DNA of 12,971 bases from Thermoplasmata archaeon. GTDB taxonomy: Archaea > Thermoplasmatota > Thermoplasmata > Thermoplasmatales > Thermoplasmataceae. The stretch covers positions 1 to 12,971 of the forward strand of contig JAKAAU010000013.1 of NCBI GenBank assembly GCA_021802165.1, written 5' to 3'. The translations under genes and the position numbers were made by a program. Of the stretch, positions 4,913 to 12,638 are shown piece after piece. The stretch's first letter is position 1. Every line of letters begins with the position of its first letter. Under the pieces are notes generated by a model. It saw only the letters and a program-made list of their open reading frames with translations, was not told where the DNA came from and made no database searches.

Positions 4913-7591
4913 ATGGTACAGGGAGAATTTGATCTGGACTTTTTCAAGGATAATAGGTTTATAAGAAAACAGTGTTCAGTCTGTTCATCATATTTCTGGA
5001 CTTCTGATCCAGAGAAAAGGACATGTGGAGACCCTGCATGCGAAAGTTATTCATTTATAGGAAATTCTCCTGTTAAACAGAAATATTCTATAAATGACAT
5101 GCGGGAAGAATTTCTAAATTTTTTCAAAAATGATAATATGAAGCACAAAATTCTTGATTTTTACCCTGTTGTACCACGGTGGCGTGAGGATGTTTTACTG
5201 GTAAATGCCTCAATTTACGATTTCCAACCACAGGTTACATCAGGGATGGTTCCACCCCCAGGAAATCCTATTGCAATGTCACAGCCCAGTATAAGGATGC
5301 TCGACCTGGATCTTGTAGGAAAAACAGGAAGACATTTAACATCTTTCGAAATGCTATGCCATGATGCATTTAATTATGAGGATAAGTACATTTACTGGAA
5401 AAATGAGACAGTTGAATACTCATATAGATTTTTAACCGAAAAACTCGGCATCGATGGAACAATAATAACATATAAGGAAAAACCTTGGTTTGGAGGTGGC
5501 AATGCAGGCAATGCTGTGGAAGTCTTTGTCCGTGGACTTGAGGTGGCTACACTGGTTTTCATGAATCTGAAAGAGGATCCAGATGGAGATATAACCCTGG
5601 ACGGTACTAAATATTCCCCGATGCCACTGAAAATCGTCGATACAGGGTATGGCCTTGAAAGACTTGTATGGCTCTCAACTGGAACCCCCACAGTATACGA
5701 ATCAATTTTCCCGGAAACTATAGAATATATATTGGAAAATTCTTCTGTTAGCCGTATTGATAATAACATAATCCAGAAAATATCAGAATTATCGGCTGAA
5801 ATAGAGCCATATAGAGAGTCTGAACTCCTGAAACAGCTTAATCCATATATGGAGGAAAAGAATTTGTCCATGGGCAGTGACTTTCTTGAGGGGTTGAAAA
5901 AGTTAAGGGCATTATATTCCCTTGCTGATCATACCAAAACCCTGCTTCTGATGTTTTCCGATTATGTGATCCCATCAAACGTAAAGGTTGGTTACCTGGC
6001 AAGAATGCTTATAAGGAGATCCCTGAAATTTATTGAGGAAACCGGATTTACAAAGGATTTCATGGAATTAATGGATTTTCAGCACAATGTGTTTTCAAAA
6101 ATTATCAAAAATTATGATAGGGAATTCATATCAGATATCATATCCATAGAGAAAGAAAAGTACAGTGAAATAACAAAGAATGCGGAAACAAAGGTGAAAA
6201 AATACATAAAATCAGGAAAGTTAAATCTGGAAGATGCCATAACACTCTATGAATCAGAGGGCATCAATGAGGGTCTCATCATGGATTCTTATAGAAAGAT
6301 TACCGGGAATAATATAGAACTTCCTGATAATTTTCAGGAAATAGTTATTGCACGGCATGAAAAGAAAACCGAGAAAAAGAAACCGAATGATAAGTATCCG
6401 CCTATCCATACCAGACCGCTTTATTACGACAATACGGAAATTGTTGAATTTACTGCTATTACTCTGTATTCTGATGATAGAATGATAATACCCAATCAGA
6501 CTGCTTTTTATCCTGAGGGAGGAGGTCAGCCATATGACCTTGGCTATTTTATAGCAAATGGTAAAAAGGTGAACGTAACAAATGTCCAGAAGTATGGAGA
6601 TTCGATAGTGCATTTCCTGGATGGAAACATATCCAAGGATTCCAGGATAAAGGGTGTAATTGATTATGCTAGAAGAAGGCAGCTCATGATACACCATTCT
6701 GCAACCCATCTTCTTCTGGGAATAATGAGAAAATATTTCGGGGACCATATATGGCAGAGTGGGGTCAAAAAAGATGTTGACGAATCAAGAATTGATGTAA
6801 CACATTACAGAAAAATTACCCTGGAAGATATAAAAAATATAGAAAATATGTGCCTTGAAGCTATAGAACAAAATAGAAAAATTACAGTAGCCAACATAAG
6901 CTGGAACCCTGCAATAGAGCAATATGGTTTCAGACTATTTGAGGGCGGCGTCCCGGTTTCTTCGAAAATAAGGGTCGTTACAATTGACGGAATAGACTCA
7001 GAGGGCTGTGGTGGCACGCATCTGAAAAACACCGGTGAAATCGGCTTTATTAAAATAATGAGGGTGGAAACTGTACAGGAGGGAATACAGAGAATTATAT
7101 TTTCTGCTGGACCTGCTGCCCTGAGATATGTGCAGATTCTTCATGATACGGTAATAAAAGAGCAGGAATACATGAAGGTGGATTTAAAGGATGTATATAA
7201 TCACTCAGTGGAAATTTTTCACGAAAATCTTGAAAATATTAAACTAATAGATCGTTATAGAAAGGAAAAGATAGAGAGTATAATAAATGGGAGCTCACTT
7301 ACGGTAGGGAATGCTATAAGGTTATATAACATAAATTTAGATAACGATGGATTTAACTTTTTCATAAAAGATATTTTCAGTAAAAATATAAAGTGCGTGA
7401 TAATTAACCATGGAAACAAAATTACGGGAATAGGCATTGAACCCATCGTAGAAAAGCTGGTATCATCTCTTCTAAAACATGGAATATCACTGGAAGAAAA
7501 GACAAGGAATAAAAAACTTTACAGCGCCGTATCAGATCATGAAATAAGTGAAAAGTTAATAAAGGAGATTTTAGTAGATGCTATAGTATGA
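4913..7591 (+). CDS. alaS: Alanyl-tRNA synthetase, archaeal type
   Basis: This class II synthetase charges tRNA-Ala and edits misacylated Ser and Gly. At 892 residues it is full length. The archaeal N-terminal Cys cluster is present (C21, C24, C38, C43, leading to ESYSFIGN). The catalytic core follows, with SQPSIRMLDLDLVGKTGRHL (123-142), SFEMLCHDAF and motif 3 VDTGYGLERLVW. FYPEGGGQPYDLG, about residue 540, opens the editing domain. Its zinc site is HHSATH (H595, H599) and CGGTH (C699, H703), all intact, so editing should work. The C-terminal C-Ala region (about 760-892) is recognisable by position, but I find no glycine-rich motif of the usual kind near the end. The promoter looks leaderless. 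The stop overlaps the next gene's start (ATGA, 7588-7591), so the two are probably co-translated. Confidence 0.97.
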   Translation: MVQGEFDLDFFKDNRFIRKQCSVCSSYFWTSDPEKRTCGDPACESYSFIGNSPVKQKYSINDMREEFLNFFKNDNMKHKILDFYPVVPRWREDVLLVNASIYDFQPQVTSGMVPPPGNPIAMSQPSIRMLDLDLVGKTGRHLTSFEMLCHDAFNYEDKYIYWKNETVEYSYRFLTEKLGIDGTIITYKEKPWFGGGNAGNAVEVFVRGLEVATLVFMNLKEDPDGDITLDGTKYSPMPLKIVDTGYGLERLVWLSTGTPTVYESIFPETIEYILENSSVSRIDNNIIQKISELSAEIEPYRESELLKQLNPYMEEKNLSMGSDFLEGLKKLRALYSLADHTKTLLLMFSDYVIPSNVKVGYLARMLIRRSLKFIEETGFTKDFMELMDFQHNVFSKIIKNYDREFISDIISIEKEKYSEITKNAETKVKKYIKSGKLNLEDAITLYESEGINEGLIMDSYRKITGNNIELPDNFQEIVIARHEKKTEKKKPNDKYPPIHTRPLYYDNTEIVEFTAITLYSDDRMIIPNQTAFYPEGGGQPYDLGYFIANGKKVNVTNVQKYGDSIVHFLDGNISKDSRIKGVIDYARRRQLMIHHSATHLLLGIMRKYFGDHIWQSGVKKDVDESRIDVTHYRKITLEDIKNIENMCLEAIEQNRKITVANISWNPAIEQYGFRLFEGGVPVSSKIRVVTIDGIDSEGCGGTHLKNTGEIGFIKIMRVETVQEGIQRIIFSAGPAALRYVQILHDTVIKEQEYMKVDLKDVYNHSVEIFHENLENIKLIDRYRKEKIESIINGSSLTVGNAIRLYNINLDNDGFNFFIKDIFSKNIKCVIINHGNKITGIGIEPIVEKLVSSLLKHGISLEEKTRNKKLYSAVSDHEISEKLIKEILVDAIV

Positions 7592-9342
7592 AAGATTCTC
7601 AGATCATAGAAGAAATAGTTAAAAAATATTACGGCTTCTCGGATGTTGAGAATACCAGGTATTCCATGATATTCCATATAGAAGGTGCCGGAAACGAAAA
7701 AACATTTGTCTCTCTTCTGGACGATTTAGATAAGATAGGATTTACTGCATTCACAAATGATTTTCCGGACAACCAGATCATTGTTATAAATAATACAAAT
7801 CTTGGAAGGGAGAGAACTGGAATAAAAACCCTGATGTTTCTGATTTCCATAATAACTCTTGTATATACCGGATATATTTATTCATCGAATTATTATTCTA
7901 TTGGTTCATTGCGCACAGGTATTTTTTATGGAGTACTTGTCTATGCCTTCCCTGTCATGGGGATACTTTTAATCAGGGAGGCTGGTAAATATATATCTCT
8001 GAGGAAAAATCACATAAAATATAGATTCCCAATTTTTGTCCCTGCCCCCGGGCTGGGAATCCTGGGAACAATAAATTCCAATAAAAGCCAGTTCCGTGAA
8101 TCTAAATCCATGGTGAGGGCTGGCACCGTTTCACTTTTATCCGGCTTTATTGTATCAATTTTACTTATAATGGTAGGATCATACACATCAACCATTATAC
8201 AGTACAGTGCCGCTGTAAGTTCTCCTGTATCAGCTCTGAACTTTCCGGTAATTTATCCAGTTATACTGGAACATTTTATCCCTGCTTCACTGGTACCACC
8301 GCCACTTGCACTGGCAGGATATACGGGCCTTATAACAACAGCATTAAATGCGATGCCTATCGGGTTTCTCGATGGGGGTATAGTTTTTTCAGGTATCCTA
8401 GGAAGGCGCTTCAAATACGTATCATACCTGGCAACGATCCTGCTTCTTCTGGCGTCTATTCTGTATCCTTACATACTTATTCTTGTCGTTCTATTATTTA
8501 TCCTCGGCATCAGGGGAGCTCTTCCACTGAATAATCTGGTGAAACCCGGTCATTACATTAAATATCTTGCAATAATTGTAATACTTATAATACTGCTCGG
8601 ATTTGCACCGCTGCCACTCCATAATCTCAATAATAGCAGTGTTGCCATTTCAGATACATGTTATGTTATGGATAAACAAGACCCGGCAAATGTTACCGTA
8701 AATATAACCGTAAATGAAAAGGGGGTTAATGTTATCCCAGTTTTCACTGTGCATCCAGGTAAATTCAAAATTGAAGGGCATAAAAGGGAAAATAGTACTA
8801 CAGTGCTATATATGCTTGATCTTATAACATACAAATTAAATTATTCCGGGCTTCGCCCTTTCAACATCACTGTAAATACTGGCACACACATATTCCGTAG
8901 AATGGTAAAAGTGTTTTTTGTGAATCCAATGAAAAATATAGGTGTAAACAATTCAACAAATCCCTTTAATCTAAATGCTTCTCAGGATAAGCCATTCAAT
9001 TTGACCCTGTACAATAATGGCAGCAATCAGATGATTGTGAATATAACTTCAATTTCCAGCAATATGAAGGTTTATGCAATTATACAAAAAAATCCAATGA
9101 GTAGCCTCTCTATGGCATCAACTATGAATATTACTATTACTATTCCTGCTCATAGCAATGAATCAATAGAAGTTGAGGCACAGACACCGGGAATATGGCA
9201 ATTAATTATATATGAATCAAATAACCCGATTCCTTTGATGATAACTATACACATATTGCCAACAAAATCTCCTCCAGTTATAAATCCTCTGGACAATAGC
9301 ACATTGACTCCACTTCTGAATCCTTTCAATATTACTGTTTAA
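7588..9342 (+). CDS. Site-2-protease-like (M50/EGY-like) membrane protein with degenerate active site and sequon-rich outer domain
   Basis: A 584-residue protein. Residues 1-78 form a soluble, probably cytoplasmic domain. Hydrophobic segments lie at about 80-98, 110-129, 177-199, 235-258, 278-307 and 322-341, then a 240-residue extracytoplasmic domain. The membrane part follows archaeal S2P/EGY-type sequences: FPVMGILLI before the active-site helix, FPIFVPAPG-LGILGTI after it, and NAMPIGFLDGG (254-264), the NxxPxxxLDGG motif with the third metal ligand D262. The HExxH zinc/catalytic motif is replaced by R130-E131-A132-G133-K134, so both His ligands are gone; peptidase activity is unlikely. 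The Arg (AGG) and Lys (AAA) codons differ from His codons at more than one base, so sequencing error is an unlikely cause. The outer domain has 17 N-x-S/T sites and four PFN motifs. The start overlaps the alaS stop (ATGA). The function is unknown; a non-proteolytic scaffold or regulator, like plant EGY3 that lacks the zinc motif, is one model. Confidence 0.82.
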   Translation: MKDSQIIEEIVKKYYGFSDVENTRYSMIFHIEGAGNEKTFVSLLDDLDKIGFTAFTNDFPDNQIIVINNTNLGRERTGIKTLMFLISIITLVYTGYIYSSNYYSIGSLRTGIFYGVLVYAFPVMGILLIREAGKYISLRKNHIKYRFPIFVPAPGLGILGTINSNKSQFRESKSMVRAGTVSLLSGFIVSILLIMVGSYTSTIIQYSAAVSSPVSALNFPVIYPVILEHFIPASLVPPPLALAGYTGLITTALNAMPIGFLDGGIVFSGILGRRFKYVSYLATILLLLASILYPYILILVVLLFILGIRGALPLNNLVKPGHYIKYLAIIVILIILLGFAPLPLHNLNNSSVAISDTCYVMDKQDPANVTVNITVNEKGVNVIPVFTVHPGKFKIEGHKRENSTTVLYMLDLITYKLNYSGLRPFNITVNTGTHIFRRMVKVFFVNPMKNIGVNNSTNPFNLNASQDKPFNLTLYNNGSNQMIVNITSISSNMKVYAIIQKNPMSSLSMASTMNITITIPAHSNESIEVEAQTPGIWQLIIYESNNPIPLMITIHILPTKSPPVINPLDNSTLTPLLNPFNITV

Positions 9343-9399
9343 TCCGGAGAACACAATCCGGTGACCTATGTATTACTAAAAGAATTATTCCATATAATT
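9343..9399. other. Short convergent spacer
   Basis: These 57 bases lie between two genes transcribed toward each other. They include one copy-pair of AATCCGG (9341-9347 and 9355-9361) and A/T-rich stretches that could end either transcript. I see no gene or clear stem-loop terminator. Confidence 0.5.
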
Positions 9400-10548
9400 T
9401 CAGGCTTTTTCCATTCTATTTATTATTTCTGAGGAAAATTCAGAACATTTCATCGGAGTTACGCCCTTATTTCCAGTCAGGTCTCCAGGAATCTTATTAT
9501 CAAGAAATGCCGCCGAAATAGCTTTCTCGATTATACTGGCTGCAGATTCCCAGCCTACATGCTTCAACATGGCGCACCCTGAAAGAATAAATGAAAGAGG
9601 GTCAGCTACATCATATCCAGCTTCAAGCGGCGAAGAGGATAGTACAGCCTCGAAAAGGGCACATTCATCTCCTACGCTCGCACCGTATTCAACGTTAATG
9701 GCACCTGTAAGAAAATCAAGTACAAATCTGCTCAGGGCAGTATCCATGAGCACTATATCCAGACTTTCCGGTTCAGTTAAAAGTTTTTTCATAAACATCC
9801 TCGTCTTAATCATTTCATAGTCTATCCCATCTTGCCTGCCTAGCTCATCATAGCACCACTGTCCGAATTCTGGATTATCACTATTATCTATAACTGTTAT
9901 TTTCCTGCAGTTGTGTTTTTTATAGTAATTTACTGCCTGTTTTATGATTTTAACTATTCTGAACCTGCTCTGGCTGACCATATATATTCCAGAATCGGCT
10001 GTTATATTCATATCATAATTATCTGAGAGGAACTTTATCAGGTCATCGGTGCTATCTGAGGAATGATAAAATATATGATTGTTACTAAACGAGCTTCTTA
10101 TTACAGTAATATTTACATTATCAAACGTTTTAATTAAAACGTGCATTCCTGGTATGTACTTCACCATTCTTAAATTGGCGTAAAGTCCCAGGCGTTTCCT
10201 TAGTATTGTATTTATATCTCTGTTATCAGGCATGAGATTCAGGGTTGATTTCATAACCACACACATTTTCTGCATTTCAGTAATGGATTCGTCAGGTATG
10301 TATGTCCCGAATTTTTCATATGCGTCGTTGCCTATCAATACCTTCCGCCATTCTATGGATTTGGTACCTCCATAGGCAAGTTCGATCGCACTGTTTACCA
10401 CATCAATCATAACTTTTGTTATTTCAGGCCCTATGCCGTCACCTTCTATATATCCTACAGTAAGCATATCGGGAATAACCATGCCGGAATCGTTAAATTT
10501 TATATACATTGAGTCCACCATGCATAATTGCATATAATTTTTTTTCAT
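9400..10548 (-). CDS. Isocitrate dehydrogenase-fold protein lacking key catalytic residues (predicted pseudoenzyme)
   Basis: Its 382 residues follow NADP-isocitrate dehydrogenase along the whole length: YIEGDGIGPEI (33-43), an AYGGTKSIEW segment (59-68), LRKRLGLYANLR (116-127), VGWESAASIIEKAI (331-344) and KCSEF near the end. By eye against E. coli ICDH, it keeps K100, N113, R117, R127, R151 and D278 (E. coli K100, N115, R119, R129, R153, D311). It replaces Ser113 with D111, catalytic Tyr160 with H158, catalytic Lys230 with E227, and the metal ligands Asp283 and Asp307 with R250 and R274. The NADP-site HGTAPKYAG becomes LSSSPLEAG. Oxidative decarboxylation is therefore unlikely, yet the frame is intact, suggesting a retained non-catalytic or altered role. 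The start is uncertain: ATGs at 10548, 10533, 10521, 10509 and 10482 are all in frame. 10548 lies about 28 bases from a TATA-like box; 10509 has a GGTGGA upstream. Divergent from the aspartase-like gene. Confidence 0.8.
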   Translation of the reverse strand: MKKNYMQLCMVDSMYIKFNDSGMVIPDMLTVGYIEGDGIGPEITKVMIDVVNSAIELAYGGTKSIEWRKVLIGNDAYEKFGTYIPDESITEMQKMCVVMKSTLNLMPDNRDINTILRKRLGLYANLRMVKYIPGMHVLIKTFDNVNITVIRSSFSNNHIFYHSSDSTDDLIKFLSDNYDMNITADSGIYMVSQSRFRIVKIIKQAVNYYKKHNCRKITVIDNSDNPEFGQWCYDELGRQDGIDYEMIKTRMFMKKLLTEPESLDIVLMDTALSRFVLDFLTGAINVEYGASVGDECALFEAVLSSSPLEAGYDVADPLSFILSGCAMLKHVGWESAASIIEKAISAAFLDNKIPGDLTGNKGVTPMKCSEFSSEIINRMEKA

Positions 10549-10565
10549 ATTATAATGTCACGATT

Positions 10566-10581
10566 AAAATATTTTTATACC
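10566..10581. promoter_or_regulatory. Shared TATA-like box between the ICDH-like and aspartase-like genes
   Basis: The plus strand reads AAAATATTTTTATACC; its minus-strand complement contains TATAAAAATA. The centre is about 24 bases before the aspartase-like ATG (10600) and about 28 before the upstream-most ICDH-like ATG (10548), so one box could direct leaderless transcripts both ways. The plus-strand use is the better supported. Confidence 0.45.
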
Positions 10582-10599
10582 AATCTAACATTATTAAGT

Positions 10600-11967
10600 A
10601 TGAGAACTGAAAAAGATGTAATAGGTGAGGTAAAGATTGAAGATAGTATTTATTATGGAATAAATACCCTGAGAGCAAAGAATAATTTTAACATATCAGG
10701 AATAAAATCAAGAGATCATGACCATATAAAGGCCATGGCAACTGTAAAAAAGGGAGCCGCATATGCCAATTTTGTCAGTGGAAAATTAAGCAAGGAATTA
10801 TATGAAAGTATAAGTAGGGCATGTGAAAGGCTGATTTCCGGGGAATTTGATGATCAATTTGTTGTTGATGTTTTTCAGGCTGGTGCAGGCACATCTTTCA
10901 ATATGAATACAAATGAAATACTTGCAAACCTTGTACTGGAATCACTAAATCATAAAAAGGGTGAATACAAATATGTCCATCCCAACGATGTAATCAATAT
11001 GAGCCAGTCAACCAATGATATTTACCCTACAATGATGCGTGTGAGCATTATGTTGAAATCACTTAAATTGATCGAAAACACAGAGGCGCTTGTAAAGTCA
11101 TTGAAATCCAAACATAAAGAATTTGAAAAAATTTACAAAACCGGCAGAACACACCTTCAGGATGCGGTTCGTGTAACGCTTGGTGATGAATTCAATGCAT
11201 GGGCTTTTGCTGTGGCTCGGGATTTGAAAGAATTCGAAACTGCATTGGATTACATACTGGAATTAAATATAGGTGGTACGGCCGTTGGTAATGGTGCTAA
11301 TACCCCCGAAAATTATAAGGAAAATGCTGTGAAAAAAATATCAGAGGAAACCGGATTTAACTTCAGACCCGGTGAAAATCTCATGGGTATCATGCAGTTT
11401 ATGACAGATTTTTCAAGGGTAATGAATGCTATGTCCAATATGGCTCTGGATTTAAGCAAGATTTCCGACGATCTCAGGCTCCTGTATTCTGGTCCGGGTG
11501 CAGGACTTCATGAAATTGTTTTACCTGCAGTTCAGCAGGGTTCTTCCATCATGCCGGGAAAAATAAATCCATCCATAGCCGAGGCAATGAATATGATATG
11601 CCATTCGATTACAGGGTCACAGCAGGCAGTAAATCTATCAGTCAAGGCGGGCCAGCTTGAACTCAACGTTATGATGCCACACATAGATTATGAAATATCT
11701 AAATCCCTGGAGAGGCTTGCAAACGGAGTTAAAATGCTTGATGAAGAAGCTATACAGGGTATTACACCGGATCGCAACAAAATAAAGGAAAATATTGAAA
11801 GAAGTTTTGGCTCAGCAGCTCTTCTTAACCCATATCTGGGATACGATACAATGGCAAAAATAGTTGAAGAATCCCTGGAAACTGGAAAAAGCATAAAGGA
11901 CCTTGTACTGGCAACAGGGAAAATAGATGAAAAGAAATATAATGAGATATTTAATTTCCTCAATTAA
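10600..11967 (+). CDS. Aspartate ammonia-lyase / class II fumarase superfamily enzyme (AspA-like favoured)
   Basis: This lyase family adds or removes ammonia or water at fumarate (aspartase: aspartate to fumarate plus ammonia; fumarase: malate to fumarate). The protein is 455 residues. Family signatures are intact: GAGTSFNMNTNE (95-106), MSQSTNDIYPT (134-144), KTGRTHLQDAV (180-190, base-network H185) and the flexible catalytic loop GSSIMPGKINP (314-324, catalytic serine S315/S316, K321, N323). Aspartase is favoured over fumarase by the N-terminus (RTEKDVIGE, then YYGINTLRAKNNFNISG), by QFVVDVFQAGAGTS and by LQDAV. One oddity is SGPGAG (297-302), where both aspartases and fumarases normally have SGPRxG. 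The start at 10600 was chosen over an in-frame ATG at 10528 because homology begins here and a TATA box lies about 24 bases upstream. It is divergent from the ICDH-like gene. Enzyme choice is inference. Confidence 0.85.
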   Translation: MRTEKDVIGEVKIEDSIYYGINTLRAKNNFNISGIKSRDHDHIKAMATVKKGAAYANFVSGKLSKELYESISRACERLISGEFDDQFVVDVFQAGAGTSFNMNTNEILANLVLESLNHKKGEYKYVHPNDVINMSQSTNDIYPTMMRVSIMLKSLKLIENTEALVKSLKSKHKEFEKIYKTGRTHLQDAVRVTLGDEFNAWAFAVARDLKEFETALDYILELNIGGTAVGNGANTPENYKENAVKKISEETGFNFRPGENLMGIMQFMTDFSRVMNAMSNMALDLSKISDDLRLLYSGPGAGLHEIVLPAVQQGSSIMPGKINPSIAEAMNMICHSITGSQQAVNLSVKAGQLELNVMMPHIDYEISKSLERLANGVKMLDEEAIQGITPDRNKIKENIERSFGSAALLNPYLGYDTMAKIVEESLETGKSIKDLVLATGKIDEKKYNEIFNFLN

Positions 11968-12079
11968 AATCATAATTAACAATTAATATTTTTATAAAGT
12001 ATCCGGTCACTGTATTTTATTATACCATTCATTTAAACATAAAAAATGAGAGTTTTAAAGTTATAATTACACATTAAAC
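11968..12079. terminator. Convergent A/T-rich spacer with T runs for both strands
   Basis: This 112-base spacer separates the aspartase-like gene from the Lrp gene, which face each other. On the plus strand there is a T run at about 11987-11993. On the minus strand the A run near 12041-12047 gives a U-tract downstream of the Lrp gene. These fit archaeal U-tract termination. No gene or convincing hairpin is seen. Confidence 0.4.
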
Positions 12080-12619
12080 CTATATCCCTACCCACGGGTC
12101 TTTTTTGAATGCCTTGGATACAACCATTGTATCGTATTTTACAATACCGTCCTTTCTGGCCAGGCTGTCCTCGAATTCCTGAATGGTTTCAAGATTCAAA
12201 AAAAGGCCCTGTAATAAAAGCTGGTTCTGTCCTCTTCTCCTATATAACGAAAGTATGTTTGGATTGGCGGAAAGCGATTCTGCAATGGAATCTAGTTTGT
12301 CCCCTTCCGTATCTATTCTTATGCACACCTTTATGCTATTCTCTATGACGTGCAGGTCAACTAATGCGGAAAATCCTGTTATGATCTTCCTTCTCACTAG
12401 CTCGTTTATCCTTCTCCTCACTGTTGCCTCACTGGTATTCAGCATCTTTGCTATCTCAGCGTTTGACATTCTGGCGTTATATCTAAGGAAACACATAATC
12501 TCCTTATCTAGATCATCAAAAGGTAAAATTGATGGGTCTATATGTCCCCATCTAACGGAAAGGTCACATTCATAATTCTTGCTGTCATCTGTTTTCTTTG
12601 AATTATTTTCTTCAGTCAT
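12080..12619 (-). CDS. Lrp/AsnC-family transcription regulator with N-terminal extension
   Basis: A 179-residue archaeal Lrp-type regulator. Residues about 34-82 are the AsnC-type helix-turn-helix (FDDLDKEIMCFLRYNAR, then NAEIAKMLNTSEATVRRRIN as recognition helices). Residues about 94-172 form the ligand-binding and oligomerising RAM domain (VCIRIDTEGDKLDSIAESL, then LYRRRGQNQLLLQGLF and YDTMVVSKAF). The first 33 residues, hydrophilic with many Lys/Asp/Asn, precede the point where most Lrp proteins start (DDLDKxI), so this protein has an extra N-terminal tail. The ATG at 12619 is supported by a TATA box about 24 bases upstream. The effector is unknown; amino acids are common for the family, and the nearby aspartase-like and ICDH-like genes make nitrogen or amino-acid control a reasonable guess only. 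Confidence 0.92.
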   Translation of the reverse strand: MTEENNSKKTDDSKNYECDLSVRWGHIDPSILPFDDLDKEIMCFLRYNARMSNAEIAKMLNTSEATVRRRINELVRRKIITGFSALVDLHVIENSIKVCIRIDTEGDKLDSIAESLSANPNILSLYRRRGQNQLLLQGLFLNLETIQEFEDSLARKDGIVKYDTMVVSKAFKKDPWVGI

Positions 12620-12638
12620 AAAATTATATTTTAAAGCA

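Noticed and set aside
5392..5871. Long antisense open frame within alaS (and others at 6254-6748 and 9569-9820)
   Set aside because: They lie opposite strongly conserved coding sequence, show no recognisable domain, and lack promoters; they are codon-use shadows.
9341..9361. Direct repeat AATCCGG x2
   Set aside because: Two 7-base copies only, with no link to an attachment site, integrase or mobile element.
9343..9432. Read-through extension of the S2P-like protein: 29 hydrophobic-ended codons follow the TAA
   Set aside because: There is no sign of recoding, and the stretch overlaps the end of the opposite gene. It was noted because the tail could resemble a membrane anchor, but it is most likely chance.
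10528..10599. 24-residue N-terminal extension of the aspartase-like protein
   Set aside because: It overlaps the TATA box and the divergent gene's 5' end; homology starts at 10600.
10600..11967. Plain class II fumarase (fumC)
   Set aside because: The N-terminus and the AGAGTS and LQDAV contexts look more like aspartase. This is kept as an alternative, not excluded.
12183..12575. 130-codon open frame opposite the Lrp gene
   Set aside because: The minus-strand frame encodes clear HTH and RAM domains; the opposite frame has no family features.
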